NCBI GenBank assembly: GCA_037974665.1
Contig: CM075783.1
Coordinates: 19,438,762 to 19,502,761, forward strand
Origin: Ehretia macrophylla
Lineage: Eukaryota; Streptophyta; Magnoliopsida; Boraginales; Ehretiaceae
Direction of reading: 5' to 3'
DNA: 64,000 bases
Part shown: in pieces, positions 44,155 to 58,256 of the stretch
How the letters are laid out: each line of letters begins with the position of its first letter
Numbering within the stretch: the first letter of the stretch is position 1
Notes under the pieces: model-generated
Databases searched by the model: none
What the model was told of the DNA's origin: nothing
What the model saw: only the letters and a program-made list of their open reading frames with translations
Program-made: the position numbers and the translations under genes

Positions 44155-45067
44155 TTTAGTTACTCAAAAAACAAACTTCGGGCTGGAATATGACAAAACG
44201 AACTGCAAATTCGGACTCAGCACGACCGAAAACCTTGAGAATGCACTGGTCAAATTTTTGGTCAACCCCGATCAAAGTCAACCCTTGGTCAAACAGCTCA
44301 GTCAACCCCGGTCAATTCCAAGTCAACAATCTGGTCAGCTCCTTTCTTTGTTTTTTTGTTTTTTGTTTTTTTAAATAAGAAAGCTAAACCACAAAACAAA
44401 TAAAAAAAACAAAGAAAGAAAAGAAATTCACCGACCTTTGACCAACACCTGCCAAATCAGCCACCAAATCAGCTCAACAACCCCAAAAAGCAACTTGCAG
44501 AACAAACCCGTTTGCAGCCAAAGAAAAAGAAAAAGAAAAAGAAAAACGCAACCCGTCTTCAACAACGTCAAATTCGACTCGTTCAAAAGTTAAGATCCGA
44601 ACGCCGAATCTAAAAAAAACAACGCTACCAAAACGTTCTCCGGCCAACAAAGAATTCATCGACGTCTTCCACGCGCTGAACTGAGCCTCCAACGCCGTCA
44701 CCACCACTTCGCCGTTCGTCACCTTTAAGCTCCGATTCCGGCGTACAGACACTTCCAATAGCAACGGAACCACCACCAACAAACTCCTTTCGTCGAGGCG
44801 AGTCTATTGGTATGCTCAAACAACAAAAACGAAGCTTCGACGGCGACGGAGCTCCGGGAAGAAAGCGACGATTTTTGCTTTTCCGGCGGCTTTCCGGCTA
44901 CTTTCCTTATGCACGAACACCACGATCGGAATCCTTGCTTCGAGACGAGTCCAATGGTTTATGATTTGTTTGGTCTTGCTCACGAAAAATTTTATCGCTT
45001 TTCCCGAGCTTTCCGAGTGTTTTTCTTCACAAAGTTTGATTTTTTGCGTTAATCCACCCTCAACCTA
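44155..45067 (-). other. Long leader of the reverse-strand copia element, unit 2
   Basis: Almost identical to 8,540-8,990 across the GC-richer part. The 102-codon minus-strand frame (44,474-44,782) differs from its unit-1 counterpart at one residue only. Confidence 0.55.
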
Positions 45068-45083
45068 GCTCTGGATACCAGTT

Positions 45084-45376
45084 TGTTATGACAGTCTAGG
45101 GTAATAACGCATAGAAACAAGAAATTTAATACGGACATAAGAATTTACGTGGTTCGGCCTAAGACTATGTTAACGGGCAGTAGGAGAATAATTTCACTAT
45201 GATGAAAGAAGTACAAAAGAACCATCTTATAATGCCTCACCAATCCTCTCGTGTATGTACTCAAGATTTGTCATACCTAATACAAAGGACAAGAGATATA
45301 TTTATAGGTAATCCTGGTTTTAGACCAATAGACTCATTAAACATATTTAACTAATACGGCCCATTATTTAACAACA
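45084..45376 (-). repeat. 5' LTR of the reverse-strand copia element, unit 2
   Basis: 293 bp, same ends as 9242-9534, with more substitutions than the neighbouring leader. Confidence 0.8.
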
Positions 45377-46128
45377 ATGTTGTCCACATATTTACTCTAG
45401 AGATTAATCATATGTTTAACATCAAAAAGAACTTTCTTCATAATTTGCTCATCTGTTTTGGCCCCCAAGCCATGAACTCTGCAATTCTTTTCCATCCAAA
45501 TTTGATACACACTTGCACAGAATGTCGCCTTTGCAAGGTCTGCTCTTAAACTCTTCTTCCTACAAGTTCGATAAAGCCTTGTCACGATAGTCTCCCATTG
45601 AGCATTCAAATTTCTCATGTTGAGAAGGTGACAAAGTTGTTTCCAAATTCTTTGAGAAAAAAGGGTACTCAAAAAATAAGTGATCCCTATTCTCAAACCC
45701 CAGACCACAAAACTCACATTTTGCATCATTGATAACTCCCTAGTTGAGTAGTCTTTGCTTTGTAAAGTTTCAATCAAGGCACATCAACCAGGTACAAAAG
45801 CCTTGTTTAGGAATCACAACCTTGTCCCAGATCAACCTTGCCCAGTGCATCTTGTTTCCTTAATTTCTGATGCGATCCCAAGTGGATGAGAAATTAAATT
45901 TACCTTTGCGATCAGTATACCATCCAACAATATCATCTCTGCTTCGAGGGTAAATTGAATTCACAAGATGGTACATAAATTGCAAATTCCTCGGCCAAGT
46001 CCATTGGCCCAAGATAATGAATTGCTCAACTTTTGCATTTCAATGTTCCATAGGAAGCGCAATATTGTTGGGCGAAGCATAATCAACAAGTCTGCCTATC
46101 GACAACCAATGATCCTAATGAATTGCTC
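45377..46128 (-). pseudogene. LINE zf-RVT relic, unit 2
   Basis: Counterpart of 9535-10,293. The minus-strand frame 45,777-45,397 shows the V-Y-Q-I-W-M-E-K-N block and the upstream zinc-binding motif follows in another frame. Confidence 0.8.
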
Positions 46129-47394
46129 AATTTCTTCCTTGGTTTTAGTCATCTCTTTCGCTTTTTGCGAATTCATGGTTAAACATGCCTAAAGTGTCAA
46201 TTCTTTGTTTGGTGGGTTTAAAGTGGCCTGAGAGCAGTGCTTGTTTCCAATTATCAAATGTGTTTGTTTTGGATGTAAATTGACGAACATTGTTATGTTT
46301 CTTCTTGTCTCAAATACAAAAATGGGAAAAATTATACAATTAGTTCCTTTTTTTTTAAATATTAATTTTATGCATATAATTATTTTCAATTTATATAGTC
46401 CATACCATCAAATCTCAATTAATTCTAACGGAAAACATATAAAATGCTTAAATTTATGTTACATAATTAACAAAATTATCAATATATCCTTTAAATATAT
46501 GATAGATTTCGCCAACCCAACTACCACTACCAAGGGATTCCTAGAAGTGTAAAATAAGAATAGTACCAACGGCAACACTTTCTATCAGAAATGGAAAATT
46601 GGCTATGGAGATTCCGCGCGGTCAGAAATTAATACAAAATTTAGTCCCTTTTATCTTACAAAATATTCAACTTAGTCCCTATTACGAAAACATACACACA
46701 ACCATACACATACACACAGCCATACACATACACACAATCACAAAAGTAAACGATAAGTCCAAGTTAATAAAATATAAAAAATAGATTGACAGATGAAAAA
46801 TTTATGGAAAGTTACAATCTCCACTATAGAATAGCACTAACACGCCTTTATTGTTGTTGTTCTTCAATATATGCTTATGATGATCACTTTTCTATTTATA
46901 TGCATTTTGATGACTTTGATGACAATGTTTTATATTATTTATTGTGTATTTTTTTGGATTACCGATATAAAAAAGACTATTTGTTTTTGTAGTACTGACA
47001 AATATTCTATATATATATATATACACAAAACTTTGGAGACTGTTATGAATCTTTTGTTAAATATTGAGGATTACTTCGAATTTTACATAAAAATAATAGA
47101 AATTAAATTGAAAGATTTAAGAATTTTCCAAATATGCCCCATCTCAAACAATGGTTACATGCATAGCACATGATTAATTTTTTGTTTCATTTGACTGAGA
47201 TTTTGATGATAGGGACTAAAGACAATTATTTTGAGAAATAATTGGAAGTAAATTGATTAACTTTGAATAATATGGATAAATTTAAAATTTTGAATAATCA
47301 TTAGGAACTATTTACGCAAATTTTTCAAAAAATGTAGGGATTATTGCTACTAATATCAAGGAAATATATGCGGTTGGCTTGAGCACCACCAAAG

Positions 47395-47895
47395 GTCCCC
47401 GATTGTGCAACACATGCAAGCCTTAATAGGATGGAAAAATCCCCTCCATGGCTTCAATCTAAATTTGGATGGATGTTCAAAATCTAATCATGGTCTTGTC
47501 GCAGCTCGTGGTGTCTAATTCTGAAATATTCAATGAAACTTTGTGAAAGGTTTCCTTTTCAATTTGGGGATCACCAGCAATATGAAAGCTAAGCTGAGCG
47601 TGTTATAGGAAGGTCTCAAACTCGCTGAAGAAATGAATATTGAAGATCTTATCATTGAAAAAGACTCATTAATGACAGTCAAGCTTACTACATGCATTAG
47701 ATACATAGTCCCCTATGCCTTATTATTTAAACCTGCCAACATATTCTTCGAAGACACTTGAGTTTTCAATTACATCATTTTTACTAGGAAGTTAATTCTT
47801 GTGCTGATTTGTTAGCCAATCTTGAAATATAGTTCCCTCTTGGTATCCCGACCCTTGACCATATATATGATTAGTTGTAGCTTTTCTTGGATAAG
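47395..47895 (+). pseudogene. LINE-derived RNase H (RVT_3) relic, segment A2
   Basis: Counterpart of 11,560-12,075, with the same blocks around 47,630 and 47,800 and the same class of breaks. Confidence 0.7.
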
Positions 47896-48398
47896 AACTA
47901 AAAGGGAGAAAGTACCCTTAGAATAATTAGTTACATCCTCACTGACTTTTGTCTTCTCTTGGACTTTTTTTTTTTTTTTTTTAAATCTGCCTCCTACAAA
48001 AGGTAGAACTGGACCAATTTAAGTGCTCGATTAATTTCAAGGGTAACCATCCAAATAATTACGGCTACTTAGCCCATGAGGTTGACCGTATCGAGAATAA
48101 TGTAAAGGAAGATGATAATTTCAAGGTCTGAGCTTAGTCTAATATAAAATTGAGGATCTGCATTTCAAAACCTAACCTAAAATGACTTAAACTTTTGGAA
48201 AGGAGTTTCACCCACCCATTAACCCAAAATACTAGGTCACATAGGCAAGTAGGGAAAATAATAGATGGGCAAAACCCACCATTATGCAAACAACATACTA
48301 ATAGAAGTACTGTAACAATGATTGATAAACTACAAAATTTTGGCCTATGCTATCACATTTTAATAGTATAGACCAAATTTTGGAAGGGTGAAAAGTTA

Positions 48399-48634
48399 AG
48401 TAGCGATGTATACTGGAATGAGGTTGGGAATGGAATGACATTCCTAACTCTTTCGATTCCTATACTTAGTATAAAAAAATGAACTTGAGAATCTCATTCC
48501 CCTATAAATGGGATTAGCCATTCCTGAGCAAACAATGGGATCAGCTCATTCCTATATGCTTGGGAATAAATTTATTTCTAAAATGACGAACATACCCCCA
48601 TAAAAACATAACTTTTATATATGGTTTCTTTTAC

Positions 48635-48731
<97 letters not shown>

Positions 48732-49057
48732 TGTTATTATTTATTTATTTATTTATTATTATTATTATTGTTTATTATGTTTATAATATTATTTAAGGTT
48801 ATGTTCATGTTTATTCTTGTTTTTAATATCATAATAATAAAAAGACAATTCTGTCATATTATACAATTTTCATTACTACTCTTGTATACTGACTACCAAA
48901 CATTGGATTTGCATCAATATATCTATTCCTATATTTATTTCTAGAGCATACCGGGTATGTCATTCTCATTCTTAAGTTTATTCAATTCCCAGTTCTATTC
49001 CATTTCTTAACTCATTTCATTCTTGTCCAAATTCATTCCACTGTACAAATTGCTACC
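48399..49057. mobile_element. PIF/Harbinger-like MITE, unit 2 (659 bp)
   Basis: TTA duplications at 48,396-48,398 and 49,058-49,060. Same inverted ends as in unit 1. Longer by 40 bp because of the expanded AAT/ATT hairpin at 48,636-48,731. Confidence 0.8.
48636..48775. repeat. Expanded AAT/ATT hairpin microsatellite
   Basis: About fourteen AAT units followed by about seventeen ATT units and then TTTA repeats. The tract is self-complementary. Confidence 0.9.
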
Positions 49058-50338
49058 TTAGTCTCTAAGGAGTTTAGTGCAACAATGGATAACAACTCAT
49101 TGTGATTAAAGTTTATGGATTCAAACTTATATTCTCTCGTCACAAATATTATTTGGCATTTGATTGATTTGGTACATCTATTGGCTCGTGTCGTTACACC
49201 AAGGAGTTATAACCTTAAGATAGATCCAAATAATTGTTTAAAATGAGTTCCTTATTGACATGGCATGGCACTCCGACTCCAAGCTAAGGAACAATCATCC
49301 CTAGAGGACTTTCTGGGGTAATTGAGGGATTTACCGACCTATAGAAGCCTACTTTGAGGCTAGTAATTAGGTCGGGCATGGGTTTTCGAGCTCGTCCTTA
49401 CACCTTGCAGGCCTAAGGTCGGTCGCCCCAGGTACCTACCATACGTCATTAAGATGTCCCAAGGTCCTCTAAGAGAGGACCGCCCAAGGGATCTCCACAA
49501 TGAATAAAATCCCCGCCAAGAACATAGTAATCCTTGGCGTGCAAGTAACAGTGTGAATAGTTATCCCTAAGTCTGGAAAAATAGGAAAGTAAGTCCAACA
49601 TAAATATCCCATCACATCAATGATAACTCATTCTACCCTAAACTCTCTTTCCATACATGCATAAACCCTTTCAATTTATAAATTATTGACTTACATGTTA
49701 GAGCTATCCCTCAAAATTAAGCTCACATTGTTTCTTTTTAGAGGTTCAGCTCAAGGGTCCGTAGAAAGCAGATCATCGAGTTTTTACCTCAACACTTTGT
49801 CATAAATAAAAATGATGAAGTTCAGAGGGGTTGGATTCCTTTTTGACTCTTCCATTATGTGATCTTCAACATATGGATGCAACGTTGACTTAACTTATCT
49901 ATGTTGATAAACGAAATGGAAATGAACGAGACTTTGATACTGGATGAAACATCAGCTGACGTAGCTTTAGTATCATGAGTCTTTTAATGGGTAAATGATC
50001 ATGTGAAGCTAGCTCTTCAAATAAAATGGTAAAACATGGCAATTAATAGAAAGGTTATTAGTTAATAGCTTTCGTAAGTATTTTACGGCAGCTATTGGTG
50101 GTTAATTAATTTTTTGGAATTGTTTTGCCAATGATAAAAGGACTCTATAGTTACTGTATTTTTGTTTTTTTACTGATGATCACGCAATATACCGCAGGTT
50201 TGATCATAAAAAAATCCATGTTTCTAGGAAATCTTAATCTCTAAGAAACAACATTGTTTTATCCTACGTAACTACAGCTGTGTCAAAATTAATAAAAAAA
50301 AAACCGCAAACTATGTCTGATTTGAAGGTCATTTGTGT

Positions 50339-50346
50339 TATAAAAA
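50339..50346 (+). promoter_or_regulatory. TATA box of gene copy A2
   Basis: TATAAAAA, 117 bases before the ATG at 50,456, in the conserved context. Confidence 0.68.
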
Positions 50347-50455
50347 GAAGCCCTTCTTCATAGTTCAACACTATCCCTCTTACATCGATTTCTAGCTTTT
50401 CGTAACAGTTCTCAAATTTCCTCAAATTTCTTCCATCTTGGCCAACGTCGTCCAC

Positions 50456-52251
50456 ATGGAGTTTTCTTCGCTTTGGTACCTCTCCATTTGTTCCATCATC
50501 AGTCAGGTATCTCTAAAAATTGCCCTTGTTGCTTCAGATAAGGTCAATCTCCCAGTTCCCAATTTCATTTGGGAAATCTTTTGTTCGAGTCTATTGCTAC
50601 TTGCATGCTTTTCATATTTCTATGCCTTCTTTTCACGACCCGTGATGGTGCATGATCTGGATATCGGGGATAGTTCAAAAGAACTCGTCAACTTCTATAA
50701 ATTTCTTCTCTTTGTAATTGCTGGTTTCATAATATTCTCCCTGCGGTTCAGTTTCCCGTTATCAGGATATTTAATTCACATTATGGGCACAGTCGTTTTC
50801 TTTCAAGTCTTTCCTGGCCGCTTTTTAAAAATTGCCGAGCTGGGAAGAAACTACTTGATTGGATTTGCAGGCCCTTTTCTTGTGTTCCCCTTTCACACTC
50901 TTTGTTGTTCTTTATTTACAGCTTCTCTTTTCTTAGTTGTATACTCGACTTCTTACCAAGGTCGGTATGAAGCTAGGATGATTCTAGTTGCGGTTAGTTT
51001 CTGTTTGAACATTGCAATAGAATTTGTCCGATGGAATTCGCGTCTTCGTCGTAATCTATCACGAATCGGGTCATATATACTTAGGATCCCGAGAGGTTAC
51101 ATAAAATTGATTGAAATATTTCTTGGATGGTTATTTTACATTCTAGTTCAGTACTTCATCCAGGAAAAATCGCGTTCTCTTTTGGTGATGCTCTCCTCCT
51201 TGGCCGTTTGCTGGCTGTCTAACCTCGCCATGATCCAACCCCCAACTGACTTGGCAATATTCAGTTTTATTGTTGGTGCTGTCCTGGATTGTGCAATATG
51301 TTTGTTTAGGCTCCACATGTTCACCTGGATTACTTGGGCTGGTTGTGGCTTCCTCGGCTTCCTGTGGTGAAACTTGAATTCAGTGACACCGCGTTATCCT
51401 CGGGCACGTGCAGATGTAATACTCAAATGGCGACGTCAAGAACATGAGGTAGCCAGGGAGGGTGGTTTGCTCAGATTTTTCAGAGCTATGAGGAAGAGAA
51501 TGCTACTCGGTGGTATTCTGATTTTATCATCTGAGCTCTTCTTATTAGCAGAGATGATAAGTAAGCAAAAAAGAGCTAGAAAGGAAAAAGAAATCAAACA
51601 CATGATAATTGATAATTTAGAACTCACCCTCCAACTGCTTGAGCAGAAGGAGGACGGAATGGAGAAAAAGAGAATAGCTGAGCTAATTCATACGCTATGT
51701 CAACTCCTTTATGGACTGCGCAATGTTGTAGAAGAAAAAGCAATGGAAGAAGAAAAGAATCGGCAAATTGTTCTATTTTCACGTGTAGTCTTCATCCTAC
51801 TACTGAACAGATCAAAAAATACCAGAAGTATTTTTGTAGATTTTTTTTTGTGATGTGTTTTTTTTTCTGGAAAAGAAATACCATAAGTATAGAAGAAGAA
51901 AACGTCGCACGAATTATTAAAATTCGCCATCTCATCTTAGGCCAGCTTTTAATGGAAAAGGAAGAAGCAAAAGGAGATGGACCGAAAAGAACCGAAGAAG
52001 GAAAAAGGAAAGCAAAGAGAAGGAAAATTAGAAAGGGGGGATTATTAGACTTTGTCGTCTCAGATGATGGCGGAAAAATAGAAGAAAATGGAGAAGAAAT
52101 AAAGAACATAAAAAATAAGAAACTGAAAGAAGAAGAGGTTGGGCTTTACTTCATTTTTGGTGCTGCCGCCCTTTATGAGAGTCTGCGGTCTCCGATCGAG
52201 AGACATGGGCCAGAAGCGACGAGCAGTAGCGGTCGAATCTCGGGAGAATGA
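50456..52251 (+). pseudogene. Unrecognised multi-membrane-segment gene, copy A2 (best preserved)
   Basis: From the ATG an open frame of 304 codons runs to TGA at 51,368-51,370, where B copies have a second TGG. The same frame continues open at 51,374 for about 160 codons. The first part holds eight to ten hydrophobic segments separated by short loops with R-R-N-L and W-N-S-R-L-R-R motifs; the second has an R-W-R-R-Q-E segment, one more membrane segment and a Lys/Glu-rich, probably helical stretch. A run of nine T at about 51,841 puts a stop after V-D-F-F-L, whereas eight T in B copies keep the frame a little longer. A final Lys-rich block reads at 51,880-52,251. I know no family that matches. 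It could still make a 304-aa membrane protein ending at the TGA, so expression is possible. Confidence 0.6.
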
Positions 52252-53328
52252 TACTGGGAGAAAGATAAATAAGTTTGTTCTTAAACTTATTGAGAAAATA
52301 AGTTCCTAGGTATAGGATGGAGCCAGACATTTTGATTATATTGTTTTTGTCAACTTTATAAATGTAATGTGTATTGTATTGTAAGAAAGTTTTCTCTCAT
52401 AGATTTGAATAATTCTTACTTACCCCTCTCACTCCCCCACTAAAAATAAATAAAAAAAATAAATAAATAAAATATCAAACTGCATGATCTACAATAATAG
52501 TTAGAAGAATGATGAATGTAAAGAAAATATATAAGGAATTAATATTAATTAATAATAGGCAAAAGACCTTGAAGTACTAAAATATCAAGACAACTCCAAT
52601 GTAATTATTGATTTTTCCACAATATAGTGGAAAAAATACATCGATTCTCTGTTGAAGACTTAGCTTGAATATCTAGATTATTTTAATACATCAATGATCA
52701 TGCATTATCGTTCTTCTTTTAACTCCATGATTTGTCCATTAACATGCCTATGGTCCAATTTTCGAACCGATGTTTGTTTTGGATGTAGGTTTATGAACAT
52801 TGTTATGTTCCTTCTTCTTAGACAAGAATTTTTGAGTGATATGACCAATCCTTAATTCATTAGCTAAAAAAATAGTAACAATAATGAGAGGTTATATCAA
52901 CGAGAATTTCTTCCAAGCCATTCTTAGCACAGAGTTACTCAACAACAAAGTTGCAGATTCTTGTTGTTGCGCTGTCCATATTGCAAAACAGATTGAGCTG
53001 TTGGCATAAAGGACCCAAGATTATATGTTGCTGTAGAAGCGGGGGTGCATGATTTAACGGATCAACACATATAGAAAGCATGATAAATCTGTTAACAGCT
53101 GAGTCTATATCGTATGATTAACAGGTCATCAATATCACGCCGTGGCACGGAGAAAGAGTTCGAAAAGTTAAAGCAAACAACTCCTAATACAAAGAAGACC
53201 CCTAAAAAACATGTTCTCCGTTTTATCCCAAAAAATCAGAAGAAGCATGGTGAGTCAGTTTTTATGCCAATTCAAGAAATGAAAGACTAGCTTCCAACAA
53301 ATCTTTTGAATTTTGCTATTTCTTTGTA
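52252..53328. other. Spacer after gene copy A2
   Basis: Counterpart of 16,384-17,464, with the same short Lys-rich reading at about 53,130-53,290, six bases shorter than in unit 1 but in frame. No gene recognised. Confidence 0.4.
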
Positions 53329-54297
53329 GAATAATGTTATATACTACTTCAAGTTTCACACCTTTATACTACTTCTTAGTTGGCATGTTGACATGGCATG
53401 CCAAGTTGGCAAACTTAATTTTTTTTTCTCTCTCCCTTGTTTTATTTTTTTCTCTCTCTTATTAACATTTCTTACTATCATTTTCTCTCTCTTACAAACG
53501 TTTTCTTCTTATTAACCCTAACAAAAAATCCCCAAATCAATGACAACAAATTTAACATGAATAACAAAGACTAGATCTTGAGAGGATACAAACTAGGAAG
53601 TGTGAGTTCCAAAGGACTTTTCATGGTGATTGGACATATATATGTTTATTCTTGTCAAATTGCAACAATATATTTTGTAAAGTGTTTCAATTGATGAAAG
53701 AACGTGCATATATATATATGTATATATGTACACATGTATGTAACAGTAGAGGAATTTAATAGAAGAAGATATACCAATATCCATAATCTCATTCGTCTTT
53801 TACAATATCAATTCATCAAGAAGAGGGGAATAAATCTAAGAGGATGTAACAATGAACAATAGAAGAGAATAATAAAATTCTTTTTGATGAATTGATTTGG
53901 GGATTTTTGGTTAGGGTTAGTAAGAAGAAAACGTTTGTAAGAGAGATAAAACCATCTTAAGAAATGTTAATAAGAGAGAGAGAGAGAAAAATAAATAAAT
54001 AAAACAAGGGGGAGAAAAAAAATTAGAGCATTACTATATTCCACTTTAATTTTCACACTCAAATACCACTTCTTACGTGGATGCTTAGTTGGTATACTAA
54101 AATAATTAACCTTTTGATTTATGTCTATTCTTTTAATATGTCAACTAAGCATACATATAGGAAGTAGTATTTGAGTATGAAAATTAAAGTGGTATATAAC
54201 ATTTCTCAAAAAATTAAGTTTGTCAACTTGGCATGCTACATGCCCACTAAAAAGTGGTATAAAAATGTGAAAATTAAAATGATATATATCATTACTC
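53329..54297. mobile_element. Mutator-like long-TIR element, unit 2 (969 bp)
   Basis: Target duplication TTCTTTGTA/TTCTTTGCA at 53,320-53,328 and 54,298-54,306. The uninterrupted left arm keeps the hAT-empty site CTTTATAC (53,362-53,369). The nested 182-bp foldback element is at 54,026-54,207. Confidence 0.83.
54026..54207. mobile_element. Nested foldback MITE, unit 2
   Basis: Flanked by AAAAAATTA (54,017-54,025 and 54,208-54,216), as in unit 1. Confidence 0.85.
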
Positions 54298-54306
54298 TTC
54301 TTTGCA

Positions 54307-57300
54307 CGCATCCAACTACTTCTATTGACTATTATTACTTTGACCTTATATATCACTTTCAAACGCTTGCCTAGAAAATGCTGAGCAATTTAATTATATT
54401 ATAAAATTTAATGATCTTTTAGGTATGTTGACAAAATCCTAATACATGTTGATCTCTGCTTAATTGGAAGTAAGACTTTCTTCCATGATATAGCATTTAA
54501 TATCTTCGTTTGCATTTTTTTTCCTTCTAATGGAGGCCAAAGGCCGATTAATTACAAAATTCTCCGAATGAATGTTTCATGGTCTAGCCCATTCGATCAC
54601 TAAACTAGAGATATTACAAATTAAGCTTGCTAGTCTAAACGTGGAACTACAAAGAGAATAAGTAATCCCGTGAATTAGTAATTGTTGAGGATTTGAAATC
54701 TCCATCCTTCGCTCCTTGTTGTTTCTTAGATTTCGATTCTTCTTGTGGATTGGCTCAAACTTTATTGATTTTATGATCTCTGCCTTATTTATTTTAGCAA
54801 AAAATGCATCTCCTAGAAATATGCTTGTATTATGCCTCATATAAGGCACTCGTTGTATCTTCTTCATTTATTTCTCTTTCTTTTCTCAGTAATATAATCA
54901 ACATAATCTCTTTTTCTCTCATTCATGGCTTCACTCCTTTATTTCAACATGCATGCTATGAGAGCTACCGCTTTGATAGCATGTGCCATTATATCTCTTC
55001 GTTTTTACCCCTACGGTTGCCGCTACAAATTGAACATCATCTCAAATTTTTTGATATTAATTTTTTCATTTCTCATTTACATATGGAAGGTCATACGCCA
55101 ACATCACCTTTTTCTGGTTGTGAAGACATTTCAATGCCACCAACTACATCTATTAAGGTAGAAATCTGGACTTCTTGTGATTGTGAGCTACTCCCAAACT
55201 CCCTGCTAAATTTGCAACCAAGAAGCAATTGTGGGATCTTCCCGTCTAAGCACTCGATACTCAAGTTAGTTTCTCTCTTAATTTGATGAATAGTCAAGAG
55301 AATTAAGTGTTTTCAGTGAATATGAGTTACATTGATACAACTTATTGTATCCTTCAACTTAAAAATATTATTAGTAAATATTTAAGATAAAATGAAAGTG
55401 AAATCAAGAATATTAACTTAAGCTCACCATTCACCATATTTTAAAAAATGTATTTTGCTCGGATTGACTAAATGACTAATTCGTCTTTCGCTTGTTATTA
55501 GATTGGTGGGTCGGGGTTTGGTGAATCAACCGGTTGCTCATCTAGTTGGAAGTATCGGGCCCCTTTTTCGTTGCCTAGGTTACACCTTTGGAATACACCA
55601 GAAGGGAATTTTCTCTACTCCCCCCAATTTTCATTTTATGCCACGTCGACTCCCCTTTCGTCATAAGGTGTGGAATTAGACCAAGGGAAATCTCCATAGG
55701 ACCTATTCCCTTAGATTTCGCACATAGGGAAAGATGTAGATCGATTGTCCTAGATAAAATTACATAGCTAGGAGACATATAAAGTTCATCTTGTACATCC
55801 TGTAACACTTTCAAGAAGTCAACATTACAATCAATGTTAGTAAAATCTATCCTAAAAAACTGTATATAGTTGAAAACTTATTTGTTATTTATAACATTAT
55901 GTATCCAAATATCATGATAATCATCATAATGAGTGCTTCTTCAAAATAAATATTCCATTAATTGAGAACAGTCAACTTGAAAAATTTAGATATATACTTT
56001 AATTGGAAAATAACAATCATATAAACAAGCTAAGAAACCTATCCAATAATATAGTAAGCAATCAATTGTATCATCACACTTATCTTTGGGTAAGTTAGTT
56101 ATATGCAAGTGATTTCACATTTATTGCTAAGCATGATTTATTACTATCATTGCAATTTATCTTCGGGTAAAGTGTTACATGCTAGTGATTCACTCTTGAT
56201 ATTCCCAAATATGAACAAACACATTGAAAATTATGTTATTCTACTACGAGTAATTGAGTGCATCATTACTCTTGATATTCCAAAAAGCACCTTAAAAAGG
56301 TAAATCTAACTTAGATAAATTCTAATCCAACTCAGCTATATCACCATATATATATATATATATATATATCACCATCCAAAAGAGCAACTAAATCTATGTA
56401 TAACCATATCTTATTAACCCAAAAAAATAAAAAGAAACCATTAAAAAAAATGTCTTTGTTACCATTTAGGTGGTGGTGTATGTTTTCTTACTTACCTGTA
56501 CTCTCTTTAAAATATACACTTTTATGTATGGACGTGCATTAGTAATCAATGCATTAACAATTAATTAAGAAGTTTTAATGTTTAGAGTTTAAGTAATGAC
56601 ATGTTTAATGAATGGAGACTTGAAGTTCATGCCATGTCATCAATCCGCGTTCTTGTTTCCGTGGTGATCTTTTTTTCTTTCTTCCTTTTTCTTTGGCCTT
56701 TCTTTATAAAATGATTTTCTTACATGCAAATTTTGTTGGATTTGCAGTCAACGAAGCATTCTTTTACGAGGTAATATTATGTATCATCTTCCAATTTTTT
56801 TTTTATAGGTTTTATGGAATATCTATAGTATAGCCAATAAAATGATATATAGTTGAAGTCTATGCGATAACCATATGTCAAAGAGACCTCCATGAGTTGG
56901 AGATGTAGATTATTATGAAGTGTGCATAAACCGAACCAAAATATTAGATGATCAATTACTACCTTTAGAATGAAACAAATATCTTCCAAAATTTATAATA
57001 TAACCAATAAAAGAAATCTTAATGAATAACTTAATGGATTATTTATTTAAAATATTTCCTTGATGCAATAGAATAACATGATATCACTTCTTGAAAATCG
57101 TTAATCATCCTTCTCAGGATATGAAAAGCATTTAGGGTTTGGGGTATTTCAACCAAAATACAACACATGAATAATATCAATTCCCTTATTGACATTGGTA
57201 CAAATTATTGTTCTTATTGATGGGATATGACTTTCAATATATATAAAAAGGTTCATTTTATCTATTTCAACTTAAAGTATTATTAGCAAATGTTAAAAAT

Positions 57301-58256
57301 ACAATGAAAGTAAAATCAAGAATATTAATTTAATCCCACTATTCTCTAGATTTTTATAAAATTATTTAATTGTTAGACATATTAAGTTCATCTTGTACAT
57401 AAAGTTCACCTAGTATTATAAAATCACACTGCTAAAGAAAATGAATGATAATTACCTATAAACTACTATCTCACATACAAAGAGGCAAGAAACAAGGTGT
57501 TTAGAAGGAGAAAGAAAGAGTTACGGAACTTCTAATATTGCATTTACATCCAATAACACGATGACTATTTATTTGGGTAATGAACATTAGTCAAATCTTA
57601 TGTAATTCCATAATTAATTCTAGTAGATATACTCTTTGATGTATTTAGTACCATTTAAGCCTCTTTTCAATAAAAAGAGAAATGCTTGTACAAACAATAT
57701 TACTATGAATCATAGTGACCCTTTGTCCTGTACGTCATCTTCATCGTTCACTCTATGGTCTCTGTAAGGATCTGATTTTTATTTTATTATTGTTGTTAAC
57801 TAGTATGATGACGCCACGAGAAGTCATTATTCCCGCATACAATTTTAGTTGACTTTTATCTATACAATTTGAAGAGTTCAACCCTTAGTTGATCATAGGA
57901 TGATAATTATTATGAATCCTAGGTTTTTGTCCCAGGGTTGTTGTGAAAATGACAAGCCAGGATGACATTTGGAATGACTGGTACGTGGTTAGGCCATTCT
58001 CACTACTTGTTCGAATGACAAGCCAAGATATGAAAAATGTTTTCCTAAAGCGATTAGTCTTTGGTTTAGCAGTATGATTCTCTAAAAAGAGGTGAGAGGT
58101 TTCGAAATCGAGTCTCGTGTGTCACATCTTAAATGATGTAAATGACTTAAACTTCCCTTAAAATGTTTTCATGGTCTTGCCTCCTTGATTTGAGGGTCCT
58201 TCCATACAACACTATGTATGTCCTCTTCGCCACTAACTCTATGTTCTCAAACAAGC
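54307..58256. other. AT-rich spacer between segments A and B, unit 2
   Basis: Counterpart of 20,126-24,126. Open frames of unknown meaning at 54,804-55,286 (plus) and 55,575-55,814 (minus). AT microsatellite at 56,346-56,370. A 30-base segment near 55,925-55,955 is extra compared with unit 1. Confidence 0.5.

Larger units (their letters stand above)
41495..45376 (-). mobile_element. Tork/TNT1-like copia element, reverse strand, unit 2
   Basis: Counterpart of 5640-9534: LTR 45,084-45,376, primer site 45,068-45,083, leader 44,155-45,067 and the gag-pol region. The gag-to-protease part is better preserved than in unit 1. Confidence 0.88.
46129..52318. repeat. Segment A, unit 2 (A2)
   Basis: Closest to 10,294-16,440. 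Carries the LINE RNase H relic, the Harbinger-like MITE and gene copy A2. Confidence 0.88.
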